Shown piece after piece: positions 45,888-57,659 of a stretch of 64,000 nt of DNA. The position numbers and the translations under genes are program-made. Origin of the DNA: Quercus robur (taxonomy: Eukaryota; Streptophyta; Magnoliopsida; Fagales; Fagaceae); assembly GCF_932294415.1 (NCBI RefSeq), contig NC_065535.1, forward strand, positions 23,400,782 to 23,464,781. Direction: 5' to 3'. The notes under the pieces were generated by a model. The model was not told the origin of the DNA. It searched no databases and saw only the letters and a list, made by a program, of their open reading frames with translations. The number at the start of each line of letters is the position of its first letter. Positions within the stretch are counted from its first letter, which is position 1.

Positions 45888-47553
45888 CATAAAAGCATCA
45901 AATTCATTTAAAAAAGATTGGAAAGCAAGGATGATATTAAAATTTTACTGATAACACATGCAATTATAAACATTCATAATTTCCTATACAGCCAGGACTT
46001 GCAAAAAACGTAGAAATTGTTTCAAAGTGAATATAAGTTAACCTTATGATATATTAACTATGAAAGTATCATAACAAGTAACATGCAGCTTTAGACATAA
46101 AACATCTTTTGAAAAGATAAAGATATTTTAAAAAATAAATAATAAATGGTGGGAACTTAAAGCTTTTTTTAATAAGTTTTGGTTCCATGGGAAGGGGGAA
46201 AGGGGAAAACGAGGGACTCAAACTAATGACCTGTGCTTCATGAGGTGTGGCCCCCAACCAACTGTGCTACCCCAGGGTTAATGAAGCTCTTTTGATGCAT
46301 ACAGAAATGTGCATAATGTGATGAAAAATATATGAAATGAACAAGTTTACAAAAACACCATATCTTGTGAAAGCATGTTAAGCGAAATGAAAGCATAAGT
46401 GAATTAGAGATATCATCAAGCAATAGCAAGTTAATATGTTGAAGATAATTGATTGCTTATCAAGAAATGAGGAGCTGATCATTTGACAATAATTGATATA
46501 ATGTCAATGTATAACACTTTGAATAATCCCAAATTGACCGAAAAATCATTACATGCTTCTTGTAAGTGATCAAATGCAATAAGGGTTTGGTAACACTATT
46601 TGTTTTGTGTTCTTTTATTTTAAAACATATCATTTATAAAAATAAAAAAAATTTTAAAAAATAAAAAAACCTGAAACTACCAAACCAGTCACCACCTCTA
46701 GCAATAAGTGGATAAGCAACTACCAAAAGAAAAAGGGCGATCAATGCAGTTCCCGAATCCAGTCATCTTATTTTCATGTTCTGAGTTATACAAAAAAAAT
46801 AATGATATCAAGGAAGAGTTAAAAGTAAAAATAAGCAACCTAACCAACGGGAATCCATGTCTAAATCAAACTAAGTAAACCAACAAATGAACACAGCAAA
46901 ATGCAAACCAAAGAATCAATCAAGCACCAAAAAAAAAAAACCATTGTAAAACATAGCTCTAAAATTAAAAGGTACCCAATTAGAATCAGTACCTCTATGG
47001 CCTTGCTAGGCGCAACCCGAATGACATTAACCAAATTACCCCTAAACAAACCCTGCCACCCATCAGTCTTTATAATATCATTGAACACCTCAGTAGTAGA
47101 ATGTCCACTACTCCCCACCATCAAATGAGTCCTTATAGTCTCCAATGGCGCCACGGCGGTCCTCGATATTGCCCCAGCTATAGCGCCACTTATCAACCGC
47201 CTAAGTGAAGGGTTTGACACCTTAACTTTCAATTTGAGGCCACCCTTCTTCTTATTCTTCTCAAGCTCCACCACCTCTTCCTTGACAATCCGAAATCCTT
47301 CAATGGATGACATGTACTTGGCGTACATATCACTGTGCGGCACTTTCACGCCGCCATTGTCTCGGGAATCTGATGGATTCGGCGAAACGCCGAAACCCAT
47401 TCCGACCTGACCAACGCTGGCGAATAAGCCTCCTGGGTGAAAGTACGTAGACCCATCTTGGAGATTCCATGGACTTGGAGAACCCAAATCACAAACAGAG
47501 AAAAACCCATCTCGTTTATCATCAAACAGTTGGATTCCTTTCTTCCTACCCAT
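43867..47553 (-). CDS. BT1: BT1-type adenine nucleotide transporter (mitochondrial carrier family), 3 exons, 398 aa
   Basis: Exons: 46993-47553, 44419-44580, 43867-44340, all phase 0 with GT-AG introns (2412 and 78 nt). The protein has the Brittle1-like N-terminal extension starting MGRKKGIQLFDDKRDGFFSV (about 1-110) and then three mitochondrial-carrier repeats, each with its P-x-[DE]-x-x-[RK] signature: PLETIR (136-141), PLELLK (230-235), PLEVAR (324-329). Six membrane helices are expected. Family members exchange adenine nucleotides across plastid and mitochondrial inner membranes; the Arabidopsis homologue is required for normal growth. Start chosen because the N-terminal motif matches BT1 proteins. 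Intron 1 is long and has picked up SINE-like sequences and a G homopolymer. The carrier assignment is firm; BT1 versus a close paralogue is likely but not proven. Confidence 0.95.
44821..44849. repeat. G29 homopolymer in BT1 intron 1
   Basis: Twenty-nine G, followed after GGTGT by another G run and preceded by GCCCGCCCGC. This is extreme for this AT-rich context. Length may be unreliable, and the tract could form G-quadruplexes. Confidence 0.75.
45752..45852 (-). mobile_element. tRNA-derived SINE-like unit in BT1 intron 1
   Basis: On the minus strand TTTGGCTCAAACGGC resembles a Pol III A box, and GGTCATGGGTTCAAAAC a B box about 45 nt later, ending in a TTACTAATC-like tail. A (TA)n tract (45855-45888) abuts it. 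Confidence 0.5.
46165..46285 (-). mobile_element. tRNA-derived SINE-like unit in BT1 intron 1
   Basis: The minus strand has GGGGTAGCACAGTTGGTTGG (A box TAGCACAGTTGG) and, about 35 nt on, AGTTTGAGTCCC (B-box-like). The tRNA-like half is clear; tail and borders are not. Confidence 0.6.
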
Positions 47554-47926
47554 TTATAATCAGAAAATTGTTGGTTTGCTTTGCCTTTTTTGTTTGGGGT
47601 TTTAGTAACCAACAACAGCAGCTAAAGCCATTGTTTTCATGAGCTTAAGCGTTTGCTGGGAGGGAAAGATTCGATTTTGGCCAAATGGGTATTCAAAAAT
47701 TCCATTTTTTTTTCTCAATTTTGAGAGAGAAATTGATAAAAACAAAAAGGGAATAAAGCAATGAAAGAGGATTTTTGAAGAAATGGGTTATGTTATTGGT
47801 TTGGAGACAAAGAAAAAGAGAGAAAGGGAGAGTGAGATGGAAGGGAAATCAAAGTCTCAGGTAGGAGGAAAAACTAGAACAAACAAGTAGAGAGAGAGAG
47901 GGTAGGTGAGTGATGAAAACTGTGTG

Positions 47927-47957
<31 letters not shown>

Positions 47958-48000
47958 TTTGTGTTAATGTTATTAGGTTTTTATATATTATTATAGCCTA
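47554..48000 (-). promoter_or_regulatory. 5' leader and proximal promoter of BT1
   Basis: On the gene strand this is rich in GA repeats (47921-47951 is CT on the plus strand), with further AG runs at 47815-47905. Such GA tracts are common in plant 5' UTRs and can bind BBR/BPC factors. A TATA-like stretch on the minus strand is seen near 47980. Confidence 0.4.
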
Positions 48001-48600
48001 TAGAAGAAGAGTGTTGTTTTAGGTTGCTTTTAACTTTGCTTTGTTTTTCCTGTCTCTCTTGGGTGGGTGGGTGGAGGGGAGGGGAGGGGGTGGGGGAGTA
48101 AGGCGAGGGGTGGCGATTAGGTTGTTGAGGTTATTGTGGAATAAAGCAAAGGAATATATTGTCACTATTTACAAATTAAATTCACACAAGATTTCAGTAT
48201 TGTATTGTATTGTATATTTGTATTCAACATGATAATACATATTTGAAGCAAAAAAAATATGATAATACATATAGATATATGGGTTTTTTGGACTATGGAG
48301 ATTTCGTTGATTAGGTAAAATAATGAATAAAATATTATTATTTTAGCTCATATTACATATATCATATATTATCACTTTTCAATTTGACCCTTTTGAATGT
48401 GGATATAATAAATATATTTTATTTTGATATATTTAGTTAGTTTTGTTAAATATTATTACATAATTGATTAAGTTAATCATTAATTGAATATATTCCAAAT
48501 TTCTAATAAGTATATCTTTTTATATATGTAATTATGTATATATATATATTTTAAATTTTTAAAGTCTTTATGTATCTTTTTTATATATATGATATGATAT
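48001..48600. other. Intergenic, AT-rich
   Basis: A GGGTGGGTGG/GGGGAGG-rich patch at 48060-48115, then very AT-rich sequence with TATATA runs. No gene seen. Confidence 0.35.
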
Positions 48601-48609
48601 TATTTCAAA

Positions 48610-48777
48610 GAGAAATGTTATGTTCACAACATTTTCACAACAAATCATAGGTGGCAAGTTATTAGTTGTTGTTATGAGTAGGCAAAAAAGTAATTTAAAT
48701 TGTGAATTCAAATTAAAATTAATAACAACTTATCACCTATAATTTGTTATGAAAATGTTGTAAACGTAGTATCTCTC
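48610..48777. mobile_element. Small Mutator-like MITE, 168 bp
   Basis: Almost the whole unit is an inverted repeat (ACAACATTTTCACAACAAAT near 48626 against its mirror near 48735-48765). Flanks TATTTCAAA (48601-48609) and TATTTTAAA (48778-48786) match at 8 of 9, fitting a 9-bp duplication. Confidence 0.7.
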
Positions 48778-49184
48778 TATTTTAAAATATAAATTCACGT
48801 TTTGACAATTATAGTTGTTACTGCAATTTTTTTTTTTTTTTTTTCATTTTTGGAAATTTGGTCGTGAATTTCTTTATTTGGAAGGAAGCTATTGGTTTGC
48901 AACGCAGATATAAACAATTTTTGCATTTGCCTTCCCTGATGTCTCATAGACATGATTTGAGACTAGATTCAGACTACAAACTGGCCAAAGCTGTCCTACC
49001 AAAAGTTTACCCAATGTTCATTTTTTCTGTAATAATTAATTATTTTTAAATTTTAAATGTTACTTCCTGATTGACTTTTTTTTTCTGATTATAAGAAGAA
49101 TTGACAAAATTGATTTTTAATTATATGAGTTTGATGACAACATTGATATTTTAGTACAAAAATGTATCCAAGAGTTGAGCTTTT

Positions 49185-49895
49185 TTGAATATACACCATT
49201 GTCAGTTTCTTTAAAACTTTCTCTTCTCTTCCTGTATGTATGTGTGTTAAAATACTTAGTATTCTAAAAAAAAAAAAAAAAACGTAATTGTCTAAACCTC
49301 TTCTTTCTCATTTTTTTTTTTTTAATTTAGAGACAATAAAATTTTTATCCATGTCATTAGATATATAATGATTTATTTTTATCATTAGATTAAAATACCA
49401 ACTCATTTGTAGTGTAGGCAGAGTTTGAGTTCCAAATTTTGAAATACCTTCCTAGTTGAGTTAACTGGAACCCATTGACTATCCATCATTCACAACTTAT
49501 CGTTTCAACAAATTGTAGAAAAAAATTATGTCCTTAACAAAGTTTTTAAAAATAAAGAAAGAAGAAAATTTAGTTTTGCTACTTCTCTTCCCTAATTTTC
49601 TTGTCAAATTCAAGATAAAAATATTTATTTCCCACTCCGTCTTTCCGTTACAAAACCAAGAAGGCAATTACTTGAAAGTAGAAACGAAGAGCCTTCAAAA
49701 AAGAAAAAAAAAAAAAAAAAATAGAAATGAAGAGAACATTAAATTTTATTAATCTCTTACTCACATTCATTTTCCAATGTAGGATTTACCCACCATTTTT
49801 TCTTTTTGAGAATACTAAGTATTTTAACACACACACATATATGGGAAGAAGGAAGAATGTCTTAAAGAAATTGACAATGGTGTATATCTAAAAGG
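49185..49895. repeat. Pair of inverted repeats (about 95 bp each) around an AT-rich core
   Basis: GATATACACCATTGTCA-type sequence at 49190-49205 and TGTTAAAATACTTAGTATTCT at 49245-49266 are mirrored at about 49870-49890 and 49810-49832. No target duplication was found, so it may be a degraded TIR element. Confidence 0.55.
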
Positions 49896-50097
49896 GCCTA
49901 ACTTAACGGTGCAGGCTTTAAATAGACCTTTTATTGACATCACTTTTATTTTTCACAACTCATAACTCACCACTTAAATAAGTTATTGTAATTTATTCTA
50001 TTTTATTAAAACTTGAAAAATAATTTGACCCTATTGTTTCCTTTTCTTTCTTCAAATCAAACCGAATGTCCATTGTGTTAAACAGATAATGTATTTT

Positions 50098-50222
50098 TTT
50101 TTTTTTGAAAAATAATTACAATATGCTACTAACCCCGCAGTTCGAACCATTTCCCCCTTAGACCCCCAAGCACTTTGTGCATGGGGAGGTGCCAATTCAG
50201 CGACAAGGCTTTTGGCAGATAA
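50098..50222 (-). mobile_element. tRNA-derived SINE-like unit
   Basis: The minus strand reads CTGCCAAAAGCCTTGTCGCTGA, then TTGGCACCTCCCC, and a B-box-like ATGGTTCGAACTG at 50138-50150. A T tract ends the unit on the plus-strand left side. Confidence 0.55.
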
Positions 50223-51922
50223 TGTATTTTTTTAATTCCACACTCCACAGCCCATTGCCAGTTGTAAGAGTTAATTAATGGATAGAAAATGGATTTTTTT
50301 TTTTCTTTTTTTTGAGAAACAACAAAAATGAAATTGAGAGCTCCTAAATCAAGAGGGAACTAAGTTAAAATGTTTAGACCACAAGATATAGAAGATGTTA
50401 TTATTTTTGGGACACATTATAGGATCTCTTATTTTATAATAAGACTTTTTTTTTAAAGACTATAATCAGATAATTTATTTGTGAACTCCGTAGTTTTTAG
50501 TAACTTATTTGCACAATATTTATATTATACTATATTTTATATATGTATTGGTAACTTTTATGTTAAATGTGCGACCAAAAATATAGCTAGAAACTAACTT
50601 ATTTTCAAAATAACTAATTTTATTAAATTTAAAAAATAATAATAAAATAAAACAAAATAACTAAGATAAAAAGCTAAAAGCTAAAACTTTTTCCAAACAG
50701 ACATATTGCATAAATTTTACAATTTTCGTGCTAACATTATAACTTTCAAGAAAGAGAAGCGCAATATTAGAGTTAGACTGCAAATTCTTTGTAAACGATT
50801 AAAATCAATCATAATTAAGGTCACTCACAATAACTTGTAGCTATTTGGGTAGCCAATATTTTTCAAAGAATTTTGATAGAAACAAATTTTTAAAACAAAC
50901 ATTATAATTTGGTGCTAGCTTATTCAGGTTGGGGTAATATGGTTCCTATAGTTTTAACTTTCAAATCCCCCACATACCCCCATTTCCCTGACCAAATTTT
51001 GGAGCCCACTGCAAGCTATGGTGAAAATAATTACATTTACAGTGACTCAAAAAAAAATGACAAAAGCAAAGTCAAACAATTTTATTTATATGGGACTTGC
51101 AAACTAGCCATACCTATTTGTCTAGGTTTTTAGGTAACCGATTCTTTTACTACAACAGAAAAGGTATATAATGAAATTGAAAGTTAAGTATTGACAAACC
51201 TCCTTAGATTCAATCCCAAAATCTTACTGTTATGATGGCTACTGCTGAATGTTAGGTTTGCCAACAGCTAATGCATATTCTTTAGGGACTCTCAAAAAAT
51301 GCTGTTTTTTTTTTTTTTTATATGAGAGGGATTTTGCATTTTAAGTTCCAGTTTTTTATTGGATGATACAGTACGTATGTTTAAATTATATGTCATATGC
51401 TGATCAAAGACAAAGAGAAGCACATGCTTATAGCAGTTCAACAACCAACAGCAATATGAAAGACATCTATGATCTGTGTCAATGAAAGTCAAGTAAAATT
51501 TATCCTAGATATGTGCATTTTCGAAGAGGACGTGAAACTAAAAGAGTATTGACTATGACTCATTCTTGTGAGTTGTGACATTCAATACATGTCAAATCTA
51601 GTTCAAAGCTCAACCTGAACATTAATTCCGTTTATTAGTTTCCGTAGGAAATTTTTTTTTTTTTTTTTTTAATTAATAATCGTAGGAAAACTTGAATCTA
51701 TGAGGTAATATGAGATGACAATCATAACTTTTTTTTTAATGATTTAATTGGTTTAGACCCAATTTTGAGAGCCTTCTTATGTGGAAAGGAAAACAGAGAG
51801 TCCACCTATAAATTTTTTATAAAAAAACTAATTATTGACCCACAATTTTAAAAATTTTCTTATAAAGGATCTTAGGTCAACAAACATACTAGGTTTCCCA
51901 TATATTCAAATAAATAAACGTA
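50223..51922. other. Intergenic, no gene seen
   Basis: AT-rich, with T homopolymers (50296-50306, 51304-51319, 51650-51670). No credible coding frame or element borders. Confidence 0.35.
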
Positions 51923-52238
51923 CCAAGTTTCTTCCGTATATTATAAAAATTAATCTTTGTTGTGCATGACTAGCTGCGGACATCCATAATTCCATATACA
52001 CAGTCACTTAAAATCATATCTTGAAAACTAAAACGAAAAAGAATTTCAACATTATAAACGTGATTTCAACCGATGTGATGCATGGGTGTTAAAATCATAT
52101 TTTGAAAACTAAAATGAAAAACAATTTCGTCATTATAAACACGTTTTCAACTGATGTGATGCATTAGTGTGTAATATTCAGGATCTATTATAACACTCAA
52201 CTTTTCTTTTCAAAAAAAAAAATATTATAGCACTCTAA

Positions 52239-52514
52239 GAGCATCCACATTAGAGATGCTATTTTTTTTTTGCTATTTGGGACCACAAAAAGTTACTTTA
52301 TCTATTTTACCTACTTATTTTACAAAACATCCAGCAGAAATAGATCTATTTTAGCTTTCAACACAATAAAATAATATAAACATCACAATAAAATAATATA
52401 TCTACTATAATAAAATAATATATCCACTACAATAAACAACAATCACAACCATCGCAACCATTACCGCTGCCACCACTGCCCCCACCGCTGCTGCCACCGC
52501 CACCGCCACCACCA
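52239..52514 (+). mobile_element. Truncated Tourist-like MITE (left end only)
   Basis: Begins GAGCATCCACATTAGAGATG directly after TAA (52236-52238). It continues with AT-rich sequence carrying ACAATAAAATAATAT repeats and ends in a CCACCGCCACC-rich stretch at the junction with block 2. No right end is present. Confidence 0.5.
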
Positions 52515-52693
52515 CGAAGTTTCTTCCATATATTATAAAAATTAATCTTTGTTGTGCACGACTAGCTGCAGACATCCATATACACAGTCACTTAAAATCA
52601 TATCTTGAAAACTAAAACGAAAAACTATTTCAACATTATAAACGTGATTTCAACTTATGTGATGCATGGGTGTTAAAATCATATTTTGAAAAC

Positions 52694-53456
52694 CAAGGAT
52701 GGACCCACGATAGGGCGAAGGCCCCCCCCCCCCCCCCCCTCTTCTTGAAAAAAATATAGCACTGTATACTTTAAGAAGTCATCCTTTGTAATATTGATGG
52801 AGTCTTGGCTCTTGAATTTGAAAAAAAAGATGGTCAAATAAGAAAAAATGAGATAAAAATAAATATAAAAAATAAAAAGAATAAAAAAACTAGAAATTGG
52901 CAATAAAAAAGTAAAGCCTGTGGGACTGGGAACTATGAATCAAATGTGTGTAGTGGTTAGTAATAAATGTTATTAATTGATAACACTTGTTTGTTGATTT
53001 ATTTTATGAATTATTAAGTATTTTTAGAAAATAATTTATTAACATTAATGTTGTTGTAGCGGGGTATGTTTGTTTGGTTTATTTTTTGGACTAAATTTTG
53101 AAACTATAGAGCTATATAATATGGAAATAATGAAACTTTTATTTGAATGGTTGATGATGGGAAAATTATTTATAATATTTGATTTTTTAAAAGAGAAAAA
53201 ATTACAAATAATTTGAAGTTGATAATGCAGTATTGCCTCTAGTGTTGATATCCCAATTCATGAAAATTTCAAACAAAATTCCAAAAAATTACCACCAATT
53301 AAATTGGTATCAATCCAAATTGTGAAAATATGAGATTATAATGTTAATAAATAGGATGGAATTCAACAAAACTTGAGTAGATGTTAGTTTTGATTTTCAT
53401 AAACTTTTTTGTGTTTATACTTTGCCCCTCAACTTCGAATCATGGTTCCGTCCTTG
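52694..53456. mobile_element. Non-autonomous hAT element, 763 bp
   Basis: Ends CAAGGATGGACCCACGAT and the inverted CAAGGACGGAACCATGAT match at 15 of 18. Perfect 8-bp target duplication TTGAAAAC at 52686-52693 and 53457-53464. A C18 homopolymer lies at 52722-52739. No transposase. Confidence 0.88.
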
Positions 53457-53556
53457 TTGAAAACTAAAATGAAAAACAATTTCGTCATTATAAACACGAT
53501 TTCAACTTATGTGATGAATGGGTGTGTAATAATCAAGATCTATTATAACATTCTAA

Positions 53557-53918
53557 GAGCAACCGCATCAACTCTTCTAAAAGATTCCATCTATTTTATA
53601 CAAAAAACTTACTTTTTTTTATTTTACACTGTCATTTTTAAAAAACACCCACATCAGTTCATCTATTATATACCATATTTTATATAAATAATATTTTTAT
53701 GAGTTGAAGAGAGAGAGAGAGTAAGTGGAAGAGAGAATATGAGGGGAGAGAAAAAAAATACTAAAATACTGTAAAATAAACAATTTTACACAATTTTACA
53801 CCTATACATTTATACACAATTTTATACCCATTGATGTGGGTGTTTTTTTGGTCAAAATGTGTAAAATAAACTACTTTTTATATTTTGCAAGACTTTGCAA
53901 GAAGTAATGTGGTTGCTC
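53557..53918. mobile_element. Tourist-like (PIF/Harbinger) MITE, 362 bp
   Basis: Ends GAGCAACCGCATCA and the inverted GAGCAACCACATTA, flanked by a TAA duplication (53554-53556 and 53919-53921), the 3-bp target pattern of PIF/Harbinger elements. Confidence 0.8.
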
Positions 53919-54517
53919 TAAGAACTTTAAGTATTGAACGTTAGCTAGATGTCATGCTGACCTTAACATTCTCTTTCATTTTTGAAGACCTTCTCATTCT
54001 TTAGTTCAACATCGGCATGCTGTTTGGCACATTTCCTTTTTCTTTTATCTTTTTTTCTTAAGTCAAATCTGTCTTTGGCAAGTGTAAATTAACAGTAAAA
54101 ATTGAAAAAAAGTTCAGCTCCGATTTTCAGTTTAACAGCACCGTCTATTATGGATCTAGGGTCCCAGTTTACGTTTAAACCAATCGCACCACTCAAGAGT
54201 CAAGTCTAAATCAATCTCCATTGCAACCAGTAACCACGGAGGACATAAGATAAGAAACACGCAGTTTGATGATATAAAAGAGAGGACAAAACCATCCAAA
54301 CATTCCAAAACAAGGAGGTGATAACAGTAAACTTGGAAACAAATTTGAATTTGAATAGTAAGGAGGAAGTAGTTTACAAAAATTCCTAGAATAAATATGA
54401 TGACAGCTAGTTAACTTCACAAAACAGTAAGCCAATCTAAGAAACACTACTATAATTTCCATGATAGGACCAACTTAACAGCAAGTGCACCAAAGCTAAA
54501 CTGCAGAACATTTCACT
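53919..54517. other. Intergenic / 3' flank of the Alba gene
   Basis: No separate gene seen. The part nearest 54518 is expected to hold the Alba 3' UTR. Confidence 0.4.
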
Positions 54518-55107
54518 TCAGTTCTGCTCCTCATATTCTAAAGCTGCTTCCTCTTGAGCTGCAGCCATCAACTCGTCAAACTTCTCTGACTTCACCAGCA
54601 ATATTTCAATCTACCAAACAAGATCACACTAATGTCAGAAAATTACAGGTGTTACAATTTCATAAATGAATTAAATTGTAGTTTGGTGACAACTTGATAT
54701 CTCTATTTCACAAATTTTTATAAAGTAAAATACATTTTTCAATTCTTGAGTGTGTTCAACAAGTTTGCAATAAAATCTGTGAAATGCATATTGCATTCTC
54801 ATTCTAATTTTTCTTACATGTGAGCCCCATTTAGATTTTGAGGCCAAATAGCTCTTTTGCACATGGTTTTTTTTTTTCCTCTCTTTGTTTCTCTCTGGGT
54901 TTCCTACACCTCTGTTCGATTTGAGCCAAAACCCCAAACCACATGCATATCTTGTGGGGTCTTTTCAATCAGCATTTCATTAGAGAGCCACTCGATGAGT
55001 ATAACAACAAATACGAAGGCCAAGGCCAAGGCCAAAGTAAAAGCATACATGGCCAAACTCGCTCCAAACCAACCCAAAAAGAGGGAGGGTGAAAGAGAAA
55101 TTGTGTC

Positions 55108-55154
<47 letters not shown>

Positions 55155-57567
55155 CAAAAAGAGAGAACTAGAGAGAGGGCAATAAATTGCAAAGAGAGAG
55201 GCAAAAAGAGAGAACTAGAGAAAATGAGAAAGAAGATGAATTAGTAGGGATATTTTTAGGATAAAATGAGAGAGAGAGAGAGAGAGTAGATAAGAACTGG
55301 GTAAGCTCTAAACCCACACAATCCAAGTTTTAACCTGACTAAACTCAACCCCTATCTCTTTGAGTCAAATCCAAGCCCAATGAGATCCAAATGCACTTTA
55401 AATTAATTCATTACCAAACACAATACATTCAGCATAATTACTTTTTAATGAGATTTTTCATCATAATGTCAAATGCAAATTTTTTAATGACATACATTCT
55501 GCCATAATGCATTAATTAGAATACATTTACTAGACTTCATTCTACTTAAATGCATTTTGACAGTAGAGTTACCAAATACAACCTATGACGATTGACTAGA
55601 AAAGAGATGAAGCAACCCTCCTACCAATATGCTACATCCAAGCCCAAACCTCTAGACACGGAGTGGTCGCTTTATGAGAAGACAACATGTGCAGCTATGA
55701 ATGAGAATAAGACCACAATTGCCAATCATTTTTTTTTTTTGGTTTGACAATTGCCAATCATTATGTCATTAACACCCTCTTTTGGAATCATAGCAATCCA
55801 ATTAGTTGACTAAACCATATGTGACATTGCTTGGAATGTAACTGAATTATCACATACTCCAAGCAAGTCAATAGCAAGGATTAGCCATAAAGATCTTATG
55901 GGTTGGCAATGAAGGAATGGATGACCTCATATTGTGTGGATCTATTCTGTCATGCAATATTACTAGTGTATCTAACAATATATTTTAAAGTTTTCTGGCA
56001 TATATTATAGTCACAATATACCTTCGCTTTTTGAATGGGTCGCCCTCCTGCATCCTCCCTCATGTCAACAGTGGAAGTCATGATCTCTGTATATGTTATA
56101 TTTTTACCATAATTAGATTAAGTATACTAAGTGAAATTTAAAGAAAAAGGATTAGTGGAATAGGTGCAAGAATCTCACTCTTCTCAACTGCCAATCCATT
56201 GTTTTTAAGGATCTCAGCAATGGTAACCACCGTGGCAATAGCTGTAGATATAATATAAAAGTCAATCATTTCAAAAACAAAATTTCCAACAATACAAACA
56301 ATGAGTGTATTTCCCCACTTATGTGATTAAAAAATTACACTAACTCTGCACAATAAATACAAACAGTGAGAACCTTCTACTATTTTTCAAGTACAATAGT
56401 CAACCCATGCTTCAAATGACCATCTTACAGATGGTAGAGCTGGTATATATTAAACCATACAAACTGAAATAAAGAATCTAACATATGTCAAAGTTTAACA
56501 GAACATAGTAAACATGATAATTTAATTCCTAACTTGCATTTAGCAAACTCAACCAATTCCAGTTATCAGCAAGAAAAGGGCTGAATTCTAAAGTATTAAA
56601 TGCAAAAGTAGAGAGAAGACATATTCTTCCGACATGTAAAAGGTATCAATTACCAAAATCAAAACAATGAAATTCATATCATTTTGCTAGAAGTATATAA
56701 TTATAATATGAAACAAGCAAAGGTTAACAAAGAGAATACCCATTCCAAGAGCAGAGAGTTCCACATCATTGTGCTGCTGCATGTACCTCTGCAATGACAA
56801 TTAACAATTACAAAATTATTAAAAAAGGAACACTGAAATACACAAGGACAAGCACCAAACCACCACTACATAAACCAGCCCCCTGTTATATCAAATCCAA
56901 ACATACATACAATGAACATACAGAAAGTTCAAATACATATGAAATATAATTTGGGTATTTCTTTTTTTCGAAAGATTAATCTGCACATGCTATATCAACT
57001 ATCAACTAGTCCTGCAATAATTAAATTCTTCTTTAAATGGTTCCTAGCTTTAGAAATAAATTAAGCCCAACACATTACACAACTATATTTCCCATTTCCA
57101 ACTTTCACAATCTCAGAAACACAAAATCATAACACCCTTTTTTTTCCTGCAACATACACACACACACACAAACTAATATTTCCTCTTATATATTTTATAT
57201 TTTCAAAGCACAATAAGAAAAATCAAAACAATGGTCTATGCTTCAGTCGAGTAATCTCAGCAACAAAATGGAAGCGAACAAATAAAAACCTAAAAAACGA
57301 ATATGAAAAAGAGAGAGAGAAACGCTACAGAGGGAAAGAAATCAGAAATCTTCTCTTATATGTTCTTCTATTTTATTATTTCCTTGTCCTCAATTGCATG
57401 TTTTCTCAGCAACCAAACAGAAACATTAGAGAGGGAGAGAGAGTTACCTTGGCAAGATTGACGTAGAAGAAGAGGGGCTTTTTAGTGTTGGAGACTTGGA
57501 TGCGGTTCTTCTTGTTAGATGAATCGGTGATGTTGAGGTTGTTCACTGCCTCCGTGATTCCCTCCAT
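54518..57567 (-). CDS. Alba DNA/RNA-binding family protein, 5 exons, 129 aa
   Basis: Exons: 57448-57567, 56740-56788, 56179-56241, 56022-56086, 54518-54610; all GT-AG, and phases 0, 1, 1, 0 close. The protein starts MEGITEAVNNLNI and contains KNRIQVSNTKKPLFFYVNLAK, QQHNDVELSALGMAIATVV, NGLAVEKKIMTSTVDM and RPIQKAKIEILLVKSEKF. This is a single Alba domain (about residues 20-110) of the short plant Alba class (Arabidopsis At1g29250/At2g34160 type). The family binds DNA and RNA, dimerises, and in plants has roles in chromatin, R-loops and mRNA handling in nucleus and cytoplasm. The short acidic C terminus EEAALEYEEQN lacks RGG repeats, which separates it from the long Alba class. Intron 4 is 1.4 kb and repeat-rich. 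Confidence 0.95.
55111..55152 (+). repeat. (GA)n microsatellite in Alba intron 4
   Basis: About 20 GA units, with further shorter GA runs to about 55290. The surrounding intron sequence includes duplicated GGCAAAAAGAGAGAACTAGAG units at about 55152 and 55200. Confidence 0.9.
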
Positions 57568-57625
57568 TCTCTCTCTCTCTCTCTCTCTCTGGTTTCGTAT
57601 GGATTCTTTAGCTTTCTAGAGAGAG

Positions 57626-57649
57626 AAAAACCCTAACCCTAACCCCTAA
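57626..57649 (-). promoter_or_regulatory. Telo-box cluster in the Alba promoter/leader
   Basis: The plus strand carries AAAAACCCTAACCCTAACCC, two to three plant telomere-like units, 60-80 nt upstream of the Alba start codon. Telo-boxes (AAACCCTA) are frequent near the transcription start of plant translation-related and cell-cycle genes. A CT/GA tract (57572-57592) lies between it and the ATG. Confidence 0.6.
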
Positions 57650-57659
57650 TACCAACTCT

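Larger units (their letters stand above)
51923..53565 (+). repeat. Local duplication of a roughly 270-bp block, second copy split by a hAT element
   Basis: Block 1 (about 51927-52195) contains AGTTTCTTCC...ATTATAAAAATTAATCTTTG, ACACAGTCACTTAAAATC and GATCTATTATAACA. Block 2 repeats the same order at about 52516-52693, then, after the insertion, 53457-53551. Each block is followed by a GAGCA-type MITE start. Non-coding. Confidence 0.85.

Noticed and set aside
46165-46285. Possible functional tRNA gene
   Set aside because: A and B boxes are present but the acceptor stem and anticodon arm do not close into a cloverleaf; the unit is better read as a SINE.
55111-55290. Regular short repeats that could suggest a CRISPR-like array
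   Set aside because: They are GA microsatellites and a short tandem copy in a plant intron, without spacers.
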